64,000 nt of DNA from an uncultured Pseudomonadales bacterium (lineage in GTDB: Bacteria; Pseudomonadota; Gammaproteobacteria; Pseudomonadales; Azotimanducaceae). Below, one piece after another: positions 1 to 8,600 of this stretch. The stretch's first letter is position 1. Each line of letters opens with the position of its first letter. The DNA lies in contig OY282455.1 of NCBI GenBank assembly GCA_958296195.1, positions 3,534,001 through 3,598,000 of the forward strand, read 5' to 3'. Below the pieces are notes generated by a model, which made no database searches, had not been told where the DNA came from, and saw only the letters and a list, made by a program, of their open reading frames with translations. A program made the translations under genes and the position numbers.

Positions 1-125
1 TCCTCAATGGCGGCAGCGCCATCCAAGCTTTGCGCCTGCAGCGAATTCATGCCGCCGACCGCCGCCAACGTAAATATTGAAAAACCAAGAACGGGCAAGG
101 CCCCAACAAGTTGGCGTGGCTGCAT
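1..125 (-). CDS. N-terminus of a secreted or TonB-receptor-like protein (partial)
   Basis: An ATG at 125 reads leftward off the window edge with no stop in 41 codons. It is preceded by a GGGAGAGGATC ribosome-binding region. The visible protein begins MQPRQLVGALPVLG, continues with a hydrophobic core and reaches an LQAQS cleavage-like site near residue 32, so it is a Sec signal peptide. The mature part starts SLDGAAAIE. Many TonB-dependent receptors have an acidic TonB box just after the signal peptide, and the AAIE ending fits that. The plug domain lies outside the window, so receptor identity is inference; export is well supported. Confidence 0.55.
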   Translation of the reverse strand, partial: MQPRQLVGALPVLGFSIFTLAAVGGMNSLQAQSLDGAAAIE

Positions 126-663
126 GATCCTCTCCCTCAAATTGTCCACCAAATTTCCGCAACCAAGGGACTATACACGCCTAGATTCAGGACACAAACG
201 CATTGTCCCCCGGCAGCTAGGCGATTTAAGGTCCTAGATTCAACCCACCAGTGCAACATCTAAATGGTTGGGCCAAGAGGGGTAACCCCCCTAGTTCGAC
301 CAAAGACACAGGAATTCCAGATGCAAGGCTACGCCCACTTGGCCCAAGAGGAACGACGCCACATTGAGATGACGCGCAAGGAAGGATTCTGGGAGACTTG
401 CGCTGTAGGGTTTTCGCGGGGGGTTCGGGTGAAGCAAAGGCGTTGCGAGGTACTATAGTCTGGAAGGGAAGTGTTGCGCTTATGGGTTAGATGCAGGGTC
501 CTGATATGCCGCTGCTTTTCTCTTTGCCCCGCTTCGATGGCATGACTCGGTGGATCGCCTGCCGCCGCCGCCTCCGGCCTGTCCGCCCCCGTCCAAACCG
601 CTTTCCATGCGCCCCTTGGTGATCTAAGCTGCATTCAGTCTGGAAACAGGGAGGAGCAAGTCA
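126..663. other. Intergenic region between divergent genes
   Basis: This 538-base stretch separates the leftward partial gene from the rightward SDR. The only recognisable content is the short IS30-like scrap annotated separately. Other open frames here have no ribosome-binding site and resemble no family I know. Confidence 0.5.
321..458 (+). pseudogene. IS30-family transposase N-terminal scrap
   Basis: From the ATG at 321 the translation reads MQGYAHLAQEERRHIEMTRK, then EGF. This resembles the first helix of IS30-family transposases (a Y-x-x-L-x-x-E-E-R-x-x-I pattern followed by a K/R-x-G turn). After EGF the similarity stops: the expected helix-turn-helix continuation (IA..L.RS.STISRE) is absent, and the frame ends after 45 codons in an arginine-rich tail. 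No DDE catalytic domain follows. It is best read as a remnant of an insertion sequence; the match is short, so confidence is low. Confidence 0.3.
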
Positions 664-1443
664 GTGGGCATTTTGGACAGATTCCGTTTGGACGGGCAGG
701 TGGCCGTGGTCACCGGCGGCGGGCGCGGCATCGGCGAGGGCTTGGCCTTGGGGCTGGCGGAGGCCGGGGCCGACGTAGTGGTGGCCGCACGCCGCACGCA
801 CGAGGTCGAGGCGGTGGCGGAGAAGGTCCGCGCCTTGGGCCGCCGCGCCTTGGCGGTGACCGCCGACGTCATGGAGATCGAACAGGTGCAGGCCCTAGCC
901 GGCAAAGCCTTCGCGGAGATGGGCGCCCTAACCTGCTGGGTCAGCAACGCCGGCGGCGCCGACGACCGGGTGCCGCGCACCTTTCTGGAAATGCCGGAGC
1001 GGCAGTGGGACTTTCAGTTGAACCTCAACCTGAAGGCCGTGTGGACCGGCGCCCAAGCGGCGGCCAACATCATGAAGGATCACGGCGGCGGCACCATCAT
1101 CAACATCTCGTCGTCGGCCGCCGGACGCGCCGCCCCCTTCAACGGCCCCTACGCCGTGGCCAAGAGCGGGGTGGACAACCTCACTCAAACCCTGGCGGCG
1201 GAGATGGCCAGCCTAGGCATCCGCGTCAACGGCGTCGCGCCGGGGCCAATTCCCACAGAGGTGTTCCTGGAGTTCCTCAACTTGAAGGAGGAGGAGGAGA
1301 TCCCGGAACTCGGCGAGCGCTTCCAAATACCCTTGGGCCGGGTGGGAACGCCGGAGGACATCACCCCGGCGGTGGTCTATCTGGCCTCGGACGCCTCCAG
1401 CTGGATGACCGGGCACACCATTTCCATCAAGGGCGGACCCTAG
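664..1443 (+). CDS. SDR-family NAD(P)-dependent oxidoreductase
   Basis: A classical short-chain dehydrogenase of 259 residues, the usual length. The Rossmann cofactor loop TGGGRGIG lies at 17-24, the structural NAG at about 95-97, and the catalytic Ser is in NISSS (about 150) with Tyr163 and Lys167 in PYAVAKSG. The C-terminal VAPGPIPTE segment follows. It starts at GTG 664, seven bases after GGAGGAG. It is 7-alpha-hydroxysteroid-dehydrogenase-like and is a paralogue of the SDR at 18346-19092, sharing NLKAVW and NGVAPGPIPTE-type motifs. It lies upstream of a TonB-dependent receptor, which has its own promoter. The substrate cannot be told from sequence. Confidence 0.9.
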   Translation: MGILDRFRLDGQVAVVTGGGRGIGEGLALGLAEAGADVVVAARRTHEVEAVAEKVRALGRRALAVTADVMEIEQVQALAGKAFAEMGALTCWVSNAGGADDRVPRTFLEMPERQWDFQLNLNLKAVWTGAQAAANIMKDHGGGTIINISSSAAGRAAPFNGPYAVAKSGVDNLTQTLAAEMASLGIRVNGVAPGPIPTEVFLEFLNLKEEEEIPELGERFQIPLGRVGTPEDITPAVVYLASDASSWMTGHTISIKGGP

Positions 1444-1607
1444 CCCGCGTATTGCGCCCCGGACATTCCCGAACAATGACCGACTTGTTGAAGAGGGAGC
1501 GTTCCGGCTTGCAGTAACTGGCTTGGCGCAATATGCGGGCTTGCGATCTTGCCTACCGGAGACGGGCGCATCGGCGCAGCCAAGAACCGGCAGGGCCGAT
1601 TGTTTTT

Positions 1608-1637
1608 TTGACACCGGGGTGTGGCGATCAGTACAAT
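1608..1637 (+). promoter_or_regulatory. Sigma70-type promoter for the TonB-dependent receptor
   Basis: A perfect -35 TTGACA (1608-1613) and a -10 TACAAT (1632-1637, five of six) are separated by 18 bases. Transcription would start near 1644, about 50 bases before the ATG at 1695. The receptor can therefore be transcribed independently of the upstream SDR. Confidence 0.6.
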
Positions 1638-1694
1638 CGCCGCCCTTCAACAAGAGCCCACAGCGTGGGCAACAAAAGTCGTCAGGAGAGAACC

Positions 1695-4208
1695 ATGATG
1701 AAATCCAAGCCCCGATGGCTGGGAGCCTTTGCCTGCGCCATTGCCCTAACCACGACGCTGTCCGCCAAGGCCGAGGAACGCGGCGCCAGCGGCAACGTGG
1801 TTGAGGAAATCATCGTCACCGCCCGCCAGCAGGAAGAGACCCTGCAGGATGTGCCGGTGACCGTGGCGGCGCTGACCGAAACGGACCTGGACCGCTACAA
1901 CATCAGCACTCTGACGGAAGCCTCCAAGCTGGTGCCGAACTTCTTCATCTACCACGGCGGTTCGGGCAACGGCTCCAACCTCTATTTGCGCGGCGTCGGC
2001 TCCAGTTCGATTAGCGCCGCCTTCGACCAATCCGTGGCCATCAACGTCGATGGCGTGGTGGTGAACATCGGCCGCTTCATCCACAACGCCTACATGGACA
2101 TGGGCCAGCTGGAAGTCCTCAAAGGCCCGCAAAGCCTGTACTTTGGCAAGAGCGCCACCGCCGGCGTGGTGTCCATCACCTCCAATGATCCCGGTGAGGA
2201 ATTTGAATTTGAAACCATGCTCGGCTACGAGTTCGAACATGACCAACGCTACGCCGAGGCGGTGCTGTCCGGCCCTCTGTCAGAAACCTTGGGCGCCCGC
2301 CTGGCAATTGGCTACACGGACTCCAACGAACTGTTCAGGAACTTGGCCCATGACGTTGGGCCGGCGCACACTCTCGACGGGGTGCGCGGCGCCAAGCACA
2401 AATGGGGCGGAGAAGAGGCCCTTAACACCCGCCTCACTTTGCTCTGGAATCCCAGCGAGACATTCCGTCTGCGCACCAAGTACTCCTACTCCCAGTACAA
2501 CAGCAACGGCGCCAACCGGCGCGTCGAGGAAATCTGCCCGGAAGGGAGGGTTCAGGGCTCGGCGATTCCCGCCGGCTCACTCCCATTCGCCATCTTCCAA
2601 GGTGTTGACGACTGCAAGTTGAACGGCAACACCTCCATTGCGGACCTGCACCCGACACTGGCCCTCGGCCTGCCCCACGGCGGTGACAACGGCGTTCCCT
2701 TCCTGGACCAGGACACCCACTTCATTTCCGTCCAAGCGGACTGGGACCTCAACGAATCCCTCTCCTTGACATCCGTAACCGGCTATGTGGATTTGGACCA
2801 TGTGGAGTTGGAGGTCTATGACTACAACGCCGGGGTCTTTGGCGGCCAACACCGCAACATCTACAAGAGCTTCTCTCAGGAATTCCGCTTGGCGACCAAC
2901 TTTGAAGGGCCATTCAACTTCCTGCTGGGCGGCTACTACCAAGACGTGCAGCAGGAGTTCCACGCTTGGCAGTACGCATTCAACCTGGCGGTGGCGCCGA
3001 CCATCACCGCCACCTTCCTCGCCGGCCTAGGCGGCATCACCGACATCAGCATCTTCGGATTGGATCCCAACGCCCCCACCGTCGGCCCGGACCCCACCAC
3101 CGGCAACGGCTACGACTACAACAAAAACCACTTTCTGGACACCAAGGTCTATTCCGCCTTCATTGCCGGCTACTGGGACATCACCGACAGTCTTGAGTTG
3201 ACCGCCGGGGTGCGCTACACGGACGAATCCAAGAGCGGTCACATCACCATTCCCTACATGCATGTCGCCGCCGCGTTGTTCGGGTTCGGCGCACCGGAGC
3301 TGATTGAAGGCTTGGAGTTTGACGACGACAACTTGTCCCCGGAGGTAGCTGTTAACTGGCACGCCAATGATCAGGTCAGCCTGTTCGCCTCCTACAAGCA
3401 AGGCTTCAAATCCGGCGGGGTGGACAACAGCGCCCTGCCCACCGCTGCGCTGCAGCCCACCAATCCCGCCTTCCCGGACTTCCTGATCTACGACTCCGAA
3501 GAAGCCGAGGGCTTTGAAGTCGGCATGAAGTCCAACCTGCTGGAAGGCTCCATGCGCCTGAACGCAAGCGCCTTCACCTACGACTACGACGATCTGCAGG
3601 TGCAACTCTTCAACTCCCAAGTGATCCAGTTCTTCACGTCCAACGCCTCCAAGCTCCGCACCCAAGGGGTTGAGGCGGATCTGCTCTGGCTGACCGAAGT
3701 GGAGGGGCTGACGGTTCGCGCCGCCGCCGCTCTGACCAACTCCAAGCTGAAGGACACCTTCATCAACGCCTCTGGGCAGGATCTGGATGGCGAGAAGGCC
3801 AACCTCGCCCCGAACTTCGCCGCCAACCTGGGCATCGACTACGACTGGCCGGCCCTGGGCAACTGGCGGGCGGCGGCGTCCTTGGACCTGCGCTACAACA
3901 GCGGCTACAGCTACAGCGCCACCCTAGACCCCTATAAACAGGGCAGCTTCGTCATCGCCGATGCGGCGTTGCGCCTGTACTCCGCGGACCGACGCTACGA
4001 ACTGGCGCTGCTCGGGCGCAACCTAGGCGATAAGATCTACGCCCTGAGCGCTGGTTCAAGGCCAGGCGCCTGCGTGAATCAAGGGCCGCCGGCGGCGCCG
4101 ATCTTCCAAGGAAGCTGCAGTGGCACCGCCTCAGCGAACAGCCAGGACCAAAACACCACCACCTCCTTGGGCCGGCAGATCACCTTGCAGTTCCGAATGA
4201 ATCTGTAA
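1695..4208 (+). CDS. TonB-dependent outer-membrane receptor
   Basis: An 837-residue outer-membrane TonB-dependent receptor. The start at 1695 is set by AGGAGAG at 1684-1690, and the open frame upstream of it has no signal peptide. Residues 1-26 form a Sec signal peptide. A TonB-box/plug start follows (EEIIVTARQQEE then LQDVPVTVAAL), with the plug signature YLRGVG and LKGPQSLYFGKSATAGVV further on. The remainder alternates amphipathic strands (SLTSVTGY, TAGVRYTDESKS, ASYKQGFKSGGVD) and ends in a terminal beta strand, ITLQFRMNL. It imports a substrate using the proton motive force. The ligand is unknown; this plug type is common in catabolic receptors of sphingomonads and marine gammaproteobacteria. 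It converges with the POT transporter gene. Confidence 0.93.
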   Translation: MMKSKPRWLGAFACAIALTTTLSAKAEERGASGNVVEEIIVTARQQEETLQDVPVTVAALTETDLDRYNISTLTEASKLVPNFFIYHGGSGNGSNLYLRGVGSSSISAAFDQSVAINVDGVVVNIGRFIHNAYMDMGQLEVLKGPQSLYFGKSATAGVVSITSNDPGEEFEFETMLGYEFEHDQRYAEAVLSGPLSETLGARLAIGYTDSNELFRNLAHDVGPAHTLDGVRGAKHKWGGEEALNTRLTLLWNPSETFRLRTKYSYSQYNSNGANRRVEEICPEGRVQGSAIPAGSLPFAIFQGVDDCKLNGNTSIADLHPTLALGLPHGGDNGVPFLDQDTHFISVQADWDLNESLSLTSVTGYVDLDHVELEVYDYNAGVFGGQHRNIYKSFSQEFRLATNFEGPFNFLLGGYYQDVQQEFHAWQYAFNLAVAPTITATFLAGLGGITDISIFGLDPNAPTVGPDPTTGNGYDYNKNHFLDTKVYSAFIAGYWDITDSLELTAGVRYTDESKSGHITIPYMHVAAALFGFGAPELIEGLEFDDDNLSPEVAVNWHANDQVSLFASYKQGFKSGGVDNSALPTAALQPTNPAFPDFLIYDSEEAEGFEVGMKSNLLEGSMRLNASAFTYDYDDLQVQLFNSQVIQFFTSNASKLRTQGVEADLLWLTEVEGLTVRAAAALTNSKLKDTFINASGQDLDGEKANLAPNFAANLGIDYDWPALGNWRAAASLDLRYNSGYSYSATLDPYKQGSFVIADAALRLYSADRRYELALLGRNLGDKIYALSAGSRPGACVNQGPPAAPIFQGSCSGTASANSQDQNTTTSLGRQITLQFRMNL

Positions 4209-4230
4209 CCATTCCCAAGATTGTTGCGCC

Positions 4231-5793
4231 CTAGCGCCTTGCCGCCGCAGCCGCCCCTTGGTGCATGTGGCGCTTCAGCCAAGGCGCGATGGCCAGCAGC
4301 ACGGCGCCAATCGCCACGGCCACCAGTGCGAGGTATGCAAAGGTGTCCGCGTAGGTGGCTAGGGAAACCGCTCGGTCCAGGCCCTCGCTGGTGTCAACGC
4401 TTGCGCCGGCGGCAATCCAGCCGGCCACATAGTGGGAGGCGGACGACGACAAAAACCAGACGCCCATCATCAGGCCGGCCACCCGGGCCACGGACAGCTT
4501 GGTCACCATGGACAGGCCCACCGGCGACAGGCAGAGCTCGCCAGTGGTGTGCAGCAGGTAGGCCAAGGCCAGCCAGCCGGCCGCCACCAGCTTGTCCTCC
4601 CCGGCCAGCGAGGCGCCATGGACCAGCACGGCGAACCCCAAGCCCACCTGCACGATGCCTAAGCCGAACTTGGCCGGGGCGCCCGGCTCCCAGCCGCGCC
4701 GCGCCAGCAGCGGCCAGAGCATGGCGAACAGGGGCGCCAGCAAAATGATGAACAGCGGATTCAGGGATTGAAACTGCGACGCCCGCACTTCCAGGCCGGC
4801 CACTTCCAGATCCACGTTGCGGTTGGTGAACAGGTTCATGGAACTGCCGGCCTGTTCAAACAAAGCCCAAAACACCACCGAAAAGGCGGTGAGCGTCAGC
4901 AGGACAAGCATGCGGCCCCGCTCCACCGGTGTGCAGCGGGCCAAGGAGAACCAGGTGACGCCGACCACCACGGCGGCCCCGGCGCCAAGCAGCAAGACGC
5001 CAACCAAGCCGTGGTGCTGCATGAGCTGCCAAGCCAGCGCCACGCCAACCAGCGCCAGCAGATAGATGGCCCATTCGCGGTTGACCCCCGCCACCAAAGC
5101 CCGCCGCAGGTCGGCCCCGGCCGGCGGTTCCCCCACCCCAAGCAGGAGGCGGCGACCGCCCAGGAAGGTGGCCAGCCCCGCCAACATGCCGACCCCCGCC
5201 AGCCCGAAGCCGTAGCGCCAGCCGTAGGTTTGGCCGAGGTAGCCGCACAGCAGGCCGGCCACCACCGCGCCCAGATTGATGCCCATGTAGAACAGGGTGA
5301 AGCCCCCGTCCCGGCGGCTGTCGTTCGGGCCGTACAGGGCGCCCACCATGTTGGAAATGCTGGACTTGAGGAAGCCCACCCCCATGATGATGAAGGCCAA
5401 GGACAGATAGAAGACCTGTAGCGCCACCCCGTCGCGCACCACGGCGCCATCCGCGGCACGGGCCGGCTCGCCCTCAAAGGCCATGCCGAAATGGCCGATG
5501 CACAACAGCACCGCTCCCAAGGTCACGGCTTTGCGGAAGCCCAAATAGCGGTCCGCGATCATGCCGCCGACCACCGGCATGAGATAGACCAAGGAGCCGT
5601 AGGTGGCGTAGATGCCGGCCGAGATGGCGTCATCGAACAGGAAGTGTTCGGTGAGGTAGAAGATCAGCAGCGCTCGCATCCCGTAGAAGCTGAACCGCTC
5701 CCACATCTCCGCGAAGAACAGGACCACCAAGCCCCGGGGATGGCCGAGGAAATCCTTGGCGGGGGCGGGGACCACGGCGGCGCCGACTGCCAT
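4231..5793 (-). CDS. POT/PTR2-family proton-dependent oligopeptide transporter
   Basis: A 520-residue inner-membrane MFS transporter of the POT family. The family signature E-x-x-E-R-F-x-x-Y-G is present in helix 1 (FFAEMWERFSFYG, about residues 26-38). About 12-14 hydrophobic helices follow, including GGMIADRYLGFR between helices 2 and 3. The family couples proton entry to di- or tripeptide uptake. I chose ATG 5793 because GGAGG at 5803-5807 is nine bases upstream; ATG 5799 is too close to it. It is the last gene of a leftward run (ABM, two amidohydrolases, transporter), 43 bases after the amidohydrolase stop. In this context the substrate may be a peptide-like or amide compound that the amidohydrolases process, which is inference. 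Confidence 0.9.
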   Translation of the reverse strand: MAVGAAVVPAPAKDFLGHPRGLVVLFFAEMWERFSFYGMRALLIFYLTEHFLFDDAISAGIYATYGSLVYLMPVVGGMIADRYLGFRKAVTLGAVLLCIGHFGMAFEGEPARAADGAVVRDGVALQVFYLSLAFIIMGVGFLKSSISNMVGALYGPNDSRRDGGFTLFYMGINLGAVVAGLLCGYLGQTYGWRYGFGLAGVGMLAGLATFLGGRRLLLGVGEPPAGADLRRALVAGVNREWAIYLLALVGVALAWQLMQHHGLVGVLLLGAGAAVVVGVTWFSLARCTPVERGRMLVLLTLTAFSVVFWALFEQAGSSMNLFTNRNVDLEVAGLEVRASQFQSLNPLFIILLAPLFAMLWPLLARRGWEPGAPAKFGLGIVQVGLGFAVLVHGASLAGEDKLVAAGWLALAYLLHTTGELCLSPVGLSMVTKLSVARVAGLMMGVWFLSSSASHYVAGWIAAGASVDTSEGLDRAVSLATYADTFAYLALVAVAIGAVLLAIAPWLKRHMHQGAAAAARR

Positions 5794-5836
5794 CTCCATC
5801 AACCTCCTACTGAGAACCTCAACGTGCCCAGCCTAC

Positions 5837-7180
5837 CTAGTGTCCTGCCGTGCGCTCCGCGCCGGCACCATTTGCCTGCCCGATGGCTAGGGCTAGCGCC
5901 TCGGCGCCTTGCCGCTCATAGGGGTTGTTGTCCATCAGCCCTTGGTAGATGCGCCCGCCCTTGATGACGGCGGCGATGCGGGCGGAGTCCTGCAGGATGC
6001 GTATGTCCGCCACCGGGTCGCCGTCCACCACCACCATGTCCGCATGCTTGCCCGCCTCCAGGGTGCCAACCATGCCGTTGGGGTCCGCCACCGCGCCGCC
6101 ATCCCGGGTGGCGCACAGCAGGGCCTCCGTGGAGGTCATGCCGAAGCGCTCCACGAAATACTGCAAGTCATTGGCGTAGGTGCCATGGGGGGTGATGTTG
6201 AGGCCGTAGTCGCCGCCCGGCAACACCCGCACGCCGGCCGCCCGCAGACGCTTGACGGCGTCCACCGTGGCCTCCACCTCCCGTTCGTAGCCCTTGTCCA
6301 GCACCGCTTCGCGGCTGAAGCCCAGGCTGTCGTGGTGGTTGAGGAATTCGATCTCCCAAGCGATGGCCGGCCCCACCGCCAGCCGATGGCGGTGGCGGCG
6401 CAGCAGGTCCACCGCCTCGTCGTCCAGATAGTTGGCGTGGCCGATGACATCCACGCCAAAGCGCACCGCCTGCTTCACCGCCGCCGCGGAGCGGGCGTGG
6501 CAGGCCACCCGCATGTTGCGCCGATGGGCCTCGGAGACAGCGGCATCGACCTCCTCATCCGTATAGGTCAACTGCCCCGGCGGGGCGTGGTCGGAAAGCC
6601 CCTCGCCGTCCAGGAAGATCTTGATGATGTCGGCGCCGTTCTTCTTCAGAATGCGCACCGCCCGGCGCACCGCCCAAGGGCCATCGACCAACATGCCCAA
6701 GCCCTCCATCTGCGGGCGAGCGTGGTCTGGGTGCAGGTCCGCATTGCTGGAGGTGGCGCCCACGTCCCGCCCGGAGGCCACCAGCCGGGGACCGGGGATG
6801 TGGCCCTGCTCGATGCCCTGCTTGAGATGCACGTCGATGCGATGCACGGAGCCGAAGCTGATGGCGGAGGTGAAGCCGGCGCCCAGCATCAGCCGGGCGT
6901 TGGCGACGGAGTGCAGCATGGCCTCCTCCACCGGCGTCTTGTCCAGTTCCGTCGGGCCGTTGTTGGTGTAGGAGATGTGGGCGTGGGATTCGGTCATGCC
7001 CGGCATCAGGAACTTGCCGCCCAAGTCGATGCGCCAAGCGCCGTCCGGCACGCCACCTAGATCGCCGGACGGTCCGGCGAAGCGGATGACGCCTTCCTCC
7101 CACCAAAGGCTGGCGCCTTCGATCACTGCACCGTCAACGCCGCTGAACAACCGGGCGTTGGTCAATACTGTGTTGCTCAT
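5837..7180 (-). CDS. Metal-dependent amidohydrolase (imidazolonepropionase/prolidase-like)
   Basis: A 447-residue amidohydrolase-superfamily enzyme of the composite-domain type. The N-terminal beta sandwich (TNARLFSGVDG, GGKFLMPGMTESHAH) leads into the HxH metal site (SHAHIS). A candidate bridging lysine is in IIKIFLDGEG. Further ligand candidates are VACHARS, VIGHANYLDDE and the Asp in LPGGDYG. The C-terminus returns to the sandwich with VGTLEAGKHADMVVVDGDP. Such enzymes hydrolyse amide or cyclic amide bonds in the cytoplasm; the substrate is not identifiable. It starts one base after the stop of the upstream amidohydrolase gene, with its ribosome-binding site inside that gene, so the two are translationally coupled. 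Confidence 0.88.
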   Translation of the reverse strand: MSNTVLTNARLFSGVDGAVIEGASLWWEEGVIRFAGPSGDLGGVPDGAWRIDLGGKFLMPGMTESHAHISYTNNGPTELDKTPVEEAMLHSVANARLMLGAGFTSAISFGSVHRIDVHLKQGIEQGHIPGPRLVASGRDVGATSSNADLHPDHARPQMEGLGMLVDGPWAVRRAVRILKKNGADIIKIFLDGEGLSDHAPPGQLTYTDEEVDAAVSEAHRRNMRVACHARSAAAVKQAVRFGVDVIGHANYLDDEAVDLLRRHRHRLAVGPAIAWEIEFLNHHDSLGFSREAVLDKGYEREVEATVDAVKRLRAAGVRVLPGGDYGLNITPHGTYANDLQYFVERFGMTSTEALLCATRDGGAVADPNGMVGTLEAGKHADMVVVDGDPVADIRILQDSARIAAVIKGGRIYQGLMDNNPYERQGAEALALAIGQANGAGAERTAGH

Positions 7181-7181
7181 G

Positions 7182-8165
7182 TCAAAGCCTCAGTAGTCTT
7201 TCCGCGTTCGGCGTCAAGGACGCCTCCGCCGGGTCAATTTGCCTAGGGGTGTCCCAGCCGCCGAAATTGGTGCCGAACACCAGCCGCTCTTCGCCCACCG
7301 TTTCCTCAAGCAGCGCCCGCGCCGCCGCCCCCTCCACATGGGCGTCGAACCACAGCTTGCGCACCTCCCTGGCGAAGCCGTTTTGACGCACAGACTCCGG
7401 CGCCCAATCGCGCAGCTTGGCCATGCCTTCGTAGCGCCCGATGAGGAACGGCAAGGCGCCGCCGCCGTGGGAGATGCAGACGTCCAACTGCGGATGCCGC
7501 TCCAGAACGCCGCCGAAGACTAAGGAAGCCACCGCCAAGGACTCATCGTAGGCGTAGCCCAGAATGAGGCCAAGGTCGAAGCGGTTGAGGCGCCTGTCCA
7601 AGGGCTGGCCGGCCCCGTCCGTGGAGGCGGGATGCAGGAACAGCGGCACATCCAAGGCGACGACGGTGCGGTAGAAGTCATCCAGGCGGGGATCGTCCAG
7701 CGGGAAGGGGTAGTCCGTGCCGGTGTAGGCCGCCACCAAGCCCAGCTGCCGCACCGCCCGCTCCAACTCCTTGGCCGCCGCCTCCGGGTCCTGCATCGGC
7801 AGGGCGGCGGCGCCCAGCAGCCGGTCCGGGTGCTCGGACACCACCCGCGCCATGGCGTCGTTGTGGACTCGGCAGTACTCGGCGGCCACGTCCGCTTCGA
7901 TGCCGTGCAGCATGGTCAGGGGGTTGGGGGAAAGCAATTGCCGATCGATGCCCAGTTTGTCCATCAAGTCCAAGCGCTTGCCCAGATCCATGAACACCGT
8001 GCCCCGATAGGCCATGGGCTTCATCCGGTAGGCGCCGATGCGGAAGAAGGAGACGCCGTCAGCGTCCACCGCCAGCTCCGGGCCGTAGCGCCCGGCGACG
8101 CCGAAGCCCTCCTCCAGCACGATGTGGGCGTGCAGGTCGATGACGCGGCCGTTCGTCGCGCTCAC
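7182..8165 (-). CDS. Amidohydrolase-2 family (ACMSD-like) decarboxylase/hydrolase
   Basis: A 327-residue protein of the aminocarboxymuconate-semialdehyde decarboxylase-like family. Visible metal-site elements are DLHAHIV near residue 10, the His in LFLHPAS and the His in CISHGGGALPFLIGR. The segment that normally reads GTD or GSD, supplying the catalytic aspartate, is FGTNFGGWD, so Asn occupies the usual Asp position and the nearest Asp is four residues on. The enzyme may use that Asp, follow another mechanism, or be weakly active. It starts at GTG 8165, which overlaps the TAG of the ABM gene by one base, and is followed one base after its stop by another amidohydrolase. Confidence 0.85.
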   Translation of the reverse strand: MSATNGRVIDLHAHIVLEEGFGVAGRYGPELAVDADGVSFFRIGAYRMKPMAYRGTVFMDLGKRLDLMDKLGIDRQLLSPNPLTMLHGIEADVAAEYCRVHNDAMARVVSEHPDRLLGAAALPMQDPEAAAKELERAVRQLGLVAAYTGTDYPFPLDDPRLDDFYRTVVALDVPLFLHPASTDGAGQPLDRRLNRFDLGLILGYAYDESLAVASLVFGGVLERHPQLDVCISHGGGALPFLIGRYEGMAKLRDWAPESVRQNGFAREVRKLWFDAHVEGAAARALLEETVGEERLVFGTNFGGWDTPRQIDPAEASLTPNAERLLRL

Positions 8166-8518
8166 TAGGCCTTGCCGCCGAAGAAGGTTTCCCTGGGCAA
8201 GCCTTGGCCGTCATAGACCGGCTCATGATCGGTGACCAGATACATCTGGTTCCAGTTGTTGACGATGCCGTATTTGCCCAGCACCGCCTTCATGTCCTCA
8301 TAGTTCCGGTGCTTGAAGTGCGCCGCCAAGGTGGGGCCGTCATCCCAAAGCTCATAGACCTGAATGCGCGTGGGCATACAGGGGTCCGGGGCAAAGCAGT
8401 AGGCTTGGCAGCCCGCCTCCTCGTCCCGCGTGGCCTGCTGCACCGGCCCGCTCTCCGCCACCGCCCGGTCCCGGTCCGCTTCGCTGGCGAAATCAATGTT
8501 GGCGGCAATGACGATCAT
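8165..8518 (-). CDS. Antibiotic biosynthesis monooxygenase (ABM/YgiN-like) domain protein
   Basis: A 117-residue single-domain protein of the ABM superfamily (quinol monooxygenase YgiN-like dimeric alpha/beta barrels). It has the expected N-terminal strand (MIVIAANIDF), the Glu/Gln-rich helix with EEAGCQAY, the central strand RIQVYELWDDG and the following AAHFKHRNYEDMK. Members oxidise quinols or aromatic intermediates without a metal cofactor, but many have no assigned reaction. It starts at ATG 8518 after AGGGAGGGATC. It is the first gene of the leftward unit with the two amidohydrolases and the POT transporter, so it probably acts on the same substrate. Confidence 0.82.
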   Translation of the reverse strand: MIVIAANIDFASEADRDRAVAESGPVQQATRDEEAGCQAYCFAPDPCMPTRIQVYELWDDGPTLAAHFKHRNYEDMKAVLGKYGIVNNWNQMYLVTDHEPVYDGQGLPRETFFGGKA

Positions 8519-8600
8519 GATCCCTCCCTAGTTACTGCTGCGCCTTAGCCACTGCACCATACCACTAGACGGCGGAACCACACTAGGGCACAAGACGAAA

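Noticed and set aside
5909..7060. 383-codon plus-strand open frame
   Set aside because: It is antisense to the amidohydrolase gene. The translation is His/Gly/Val-rich and has no start signal.
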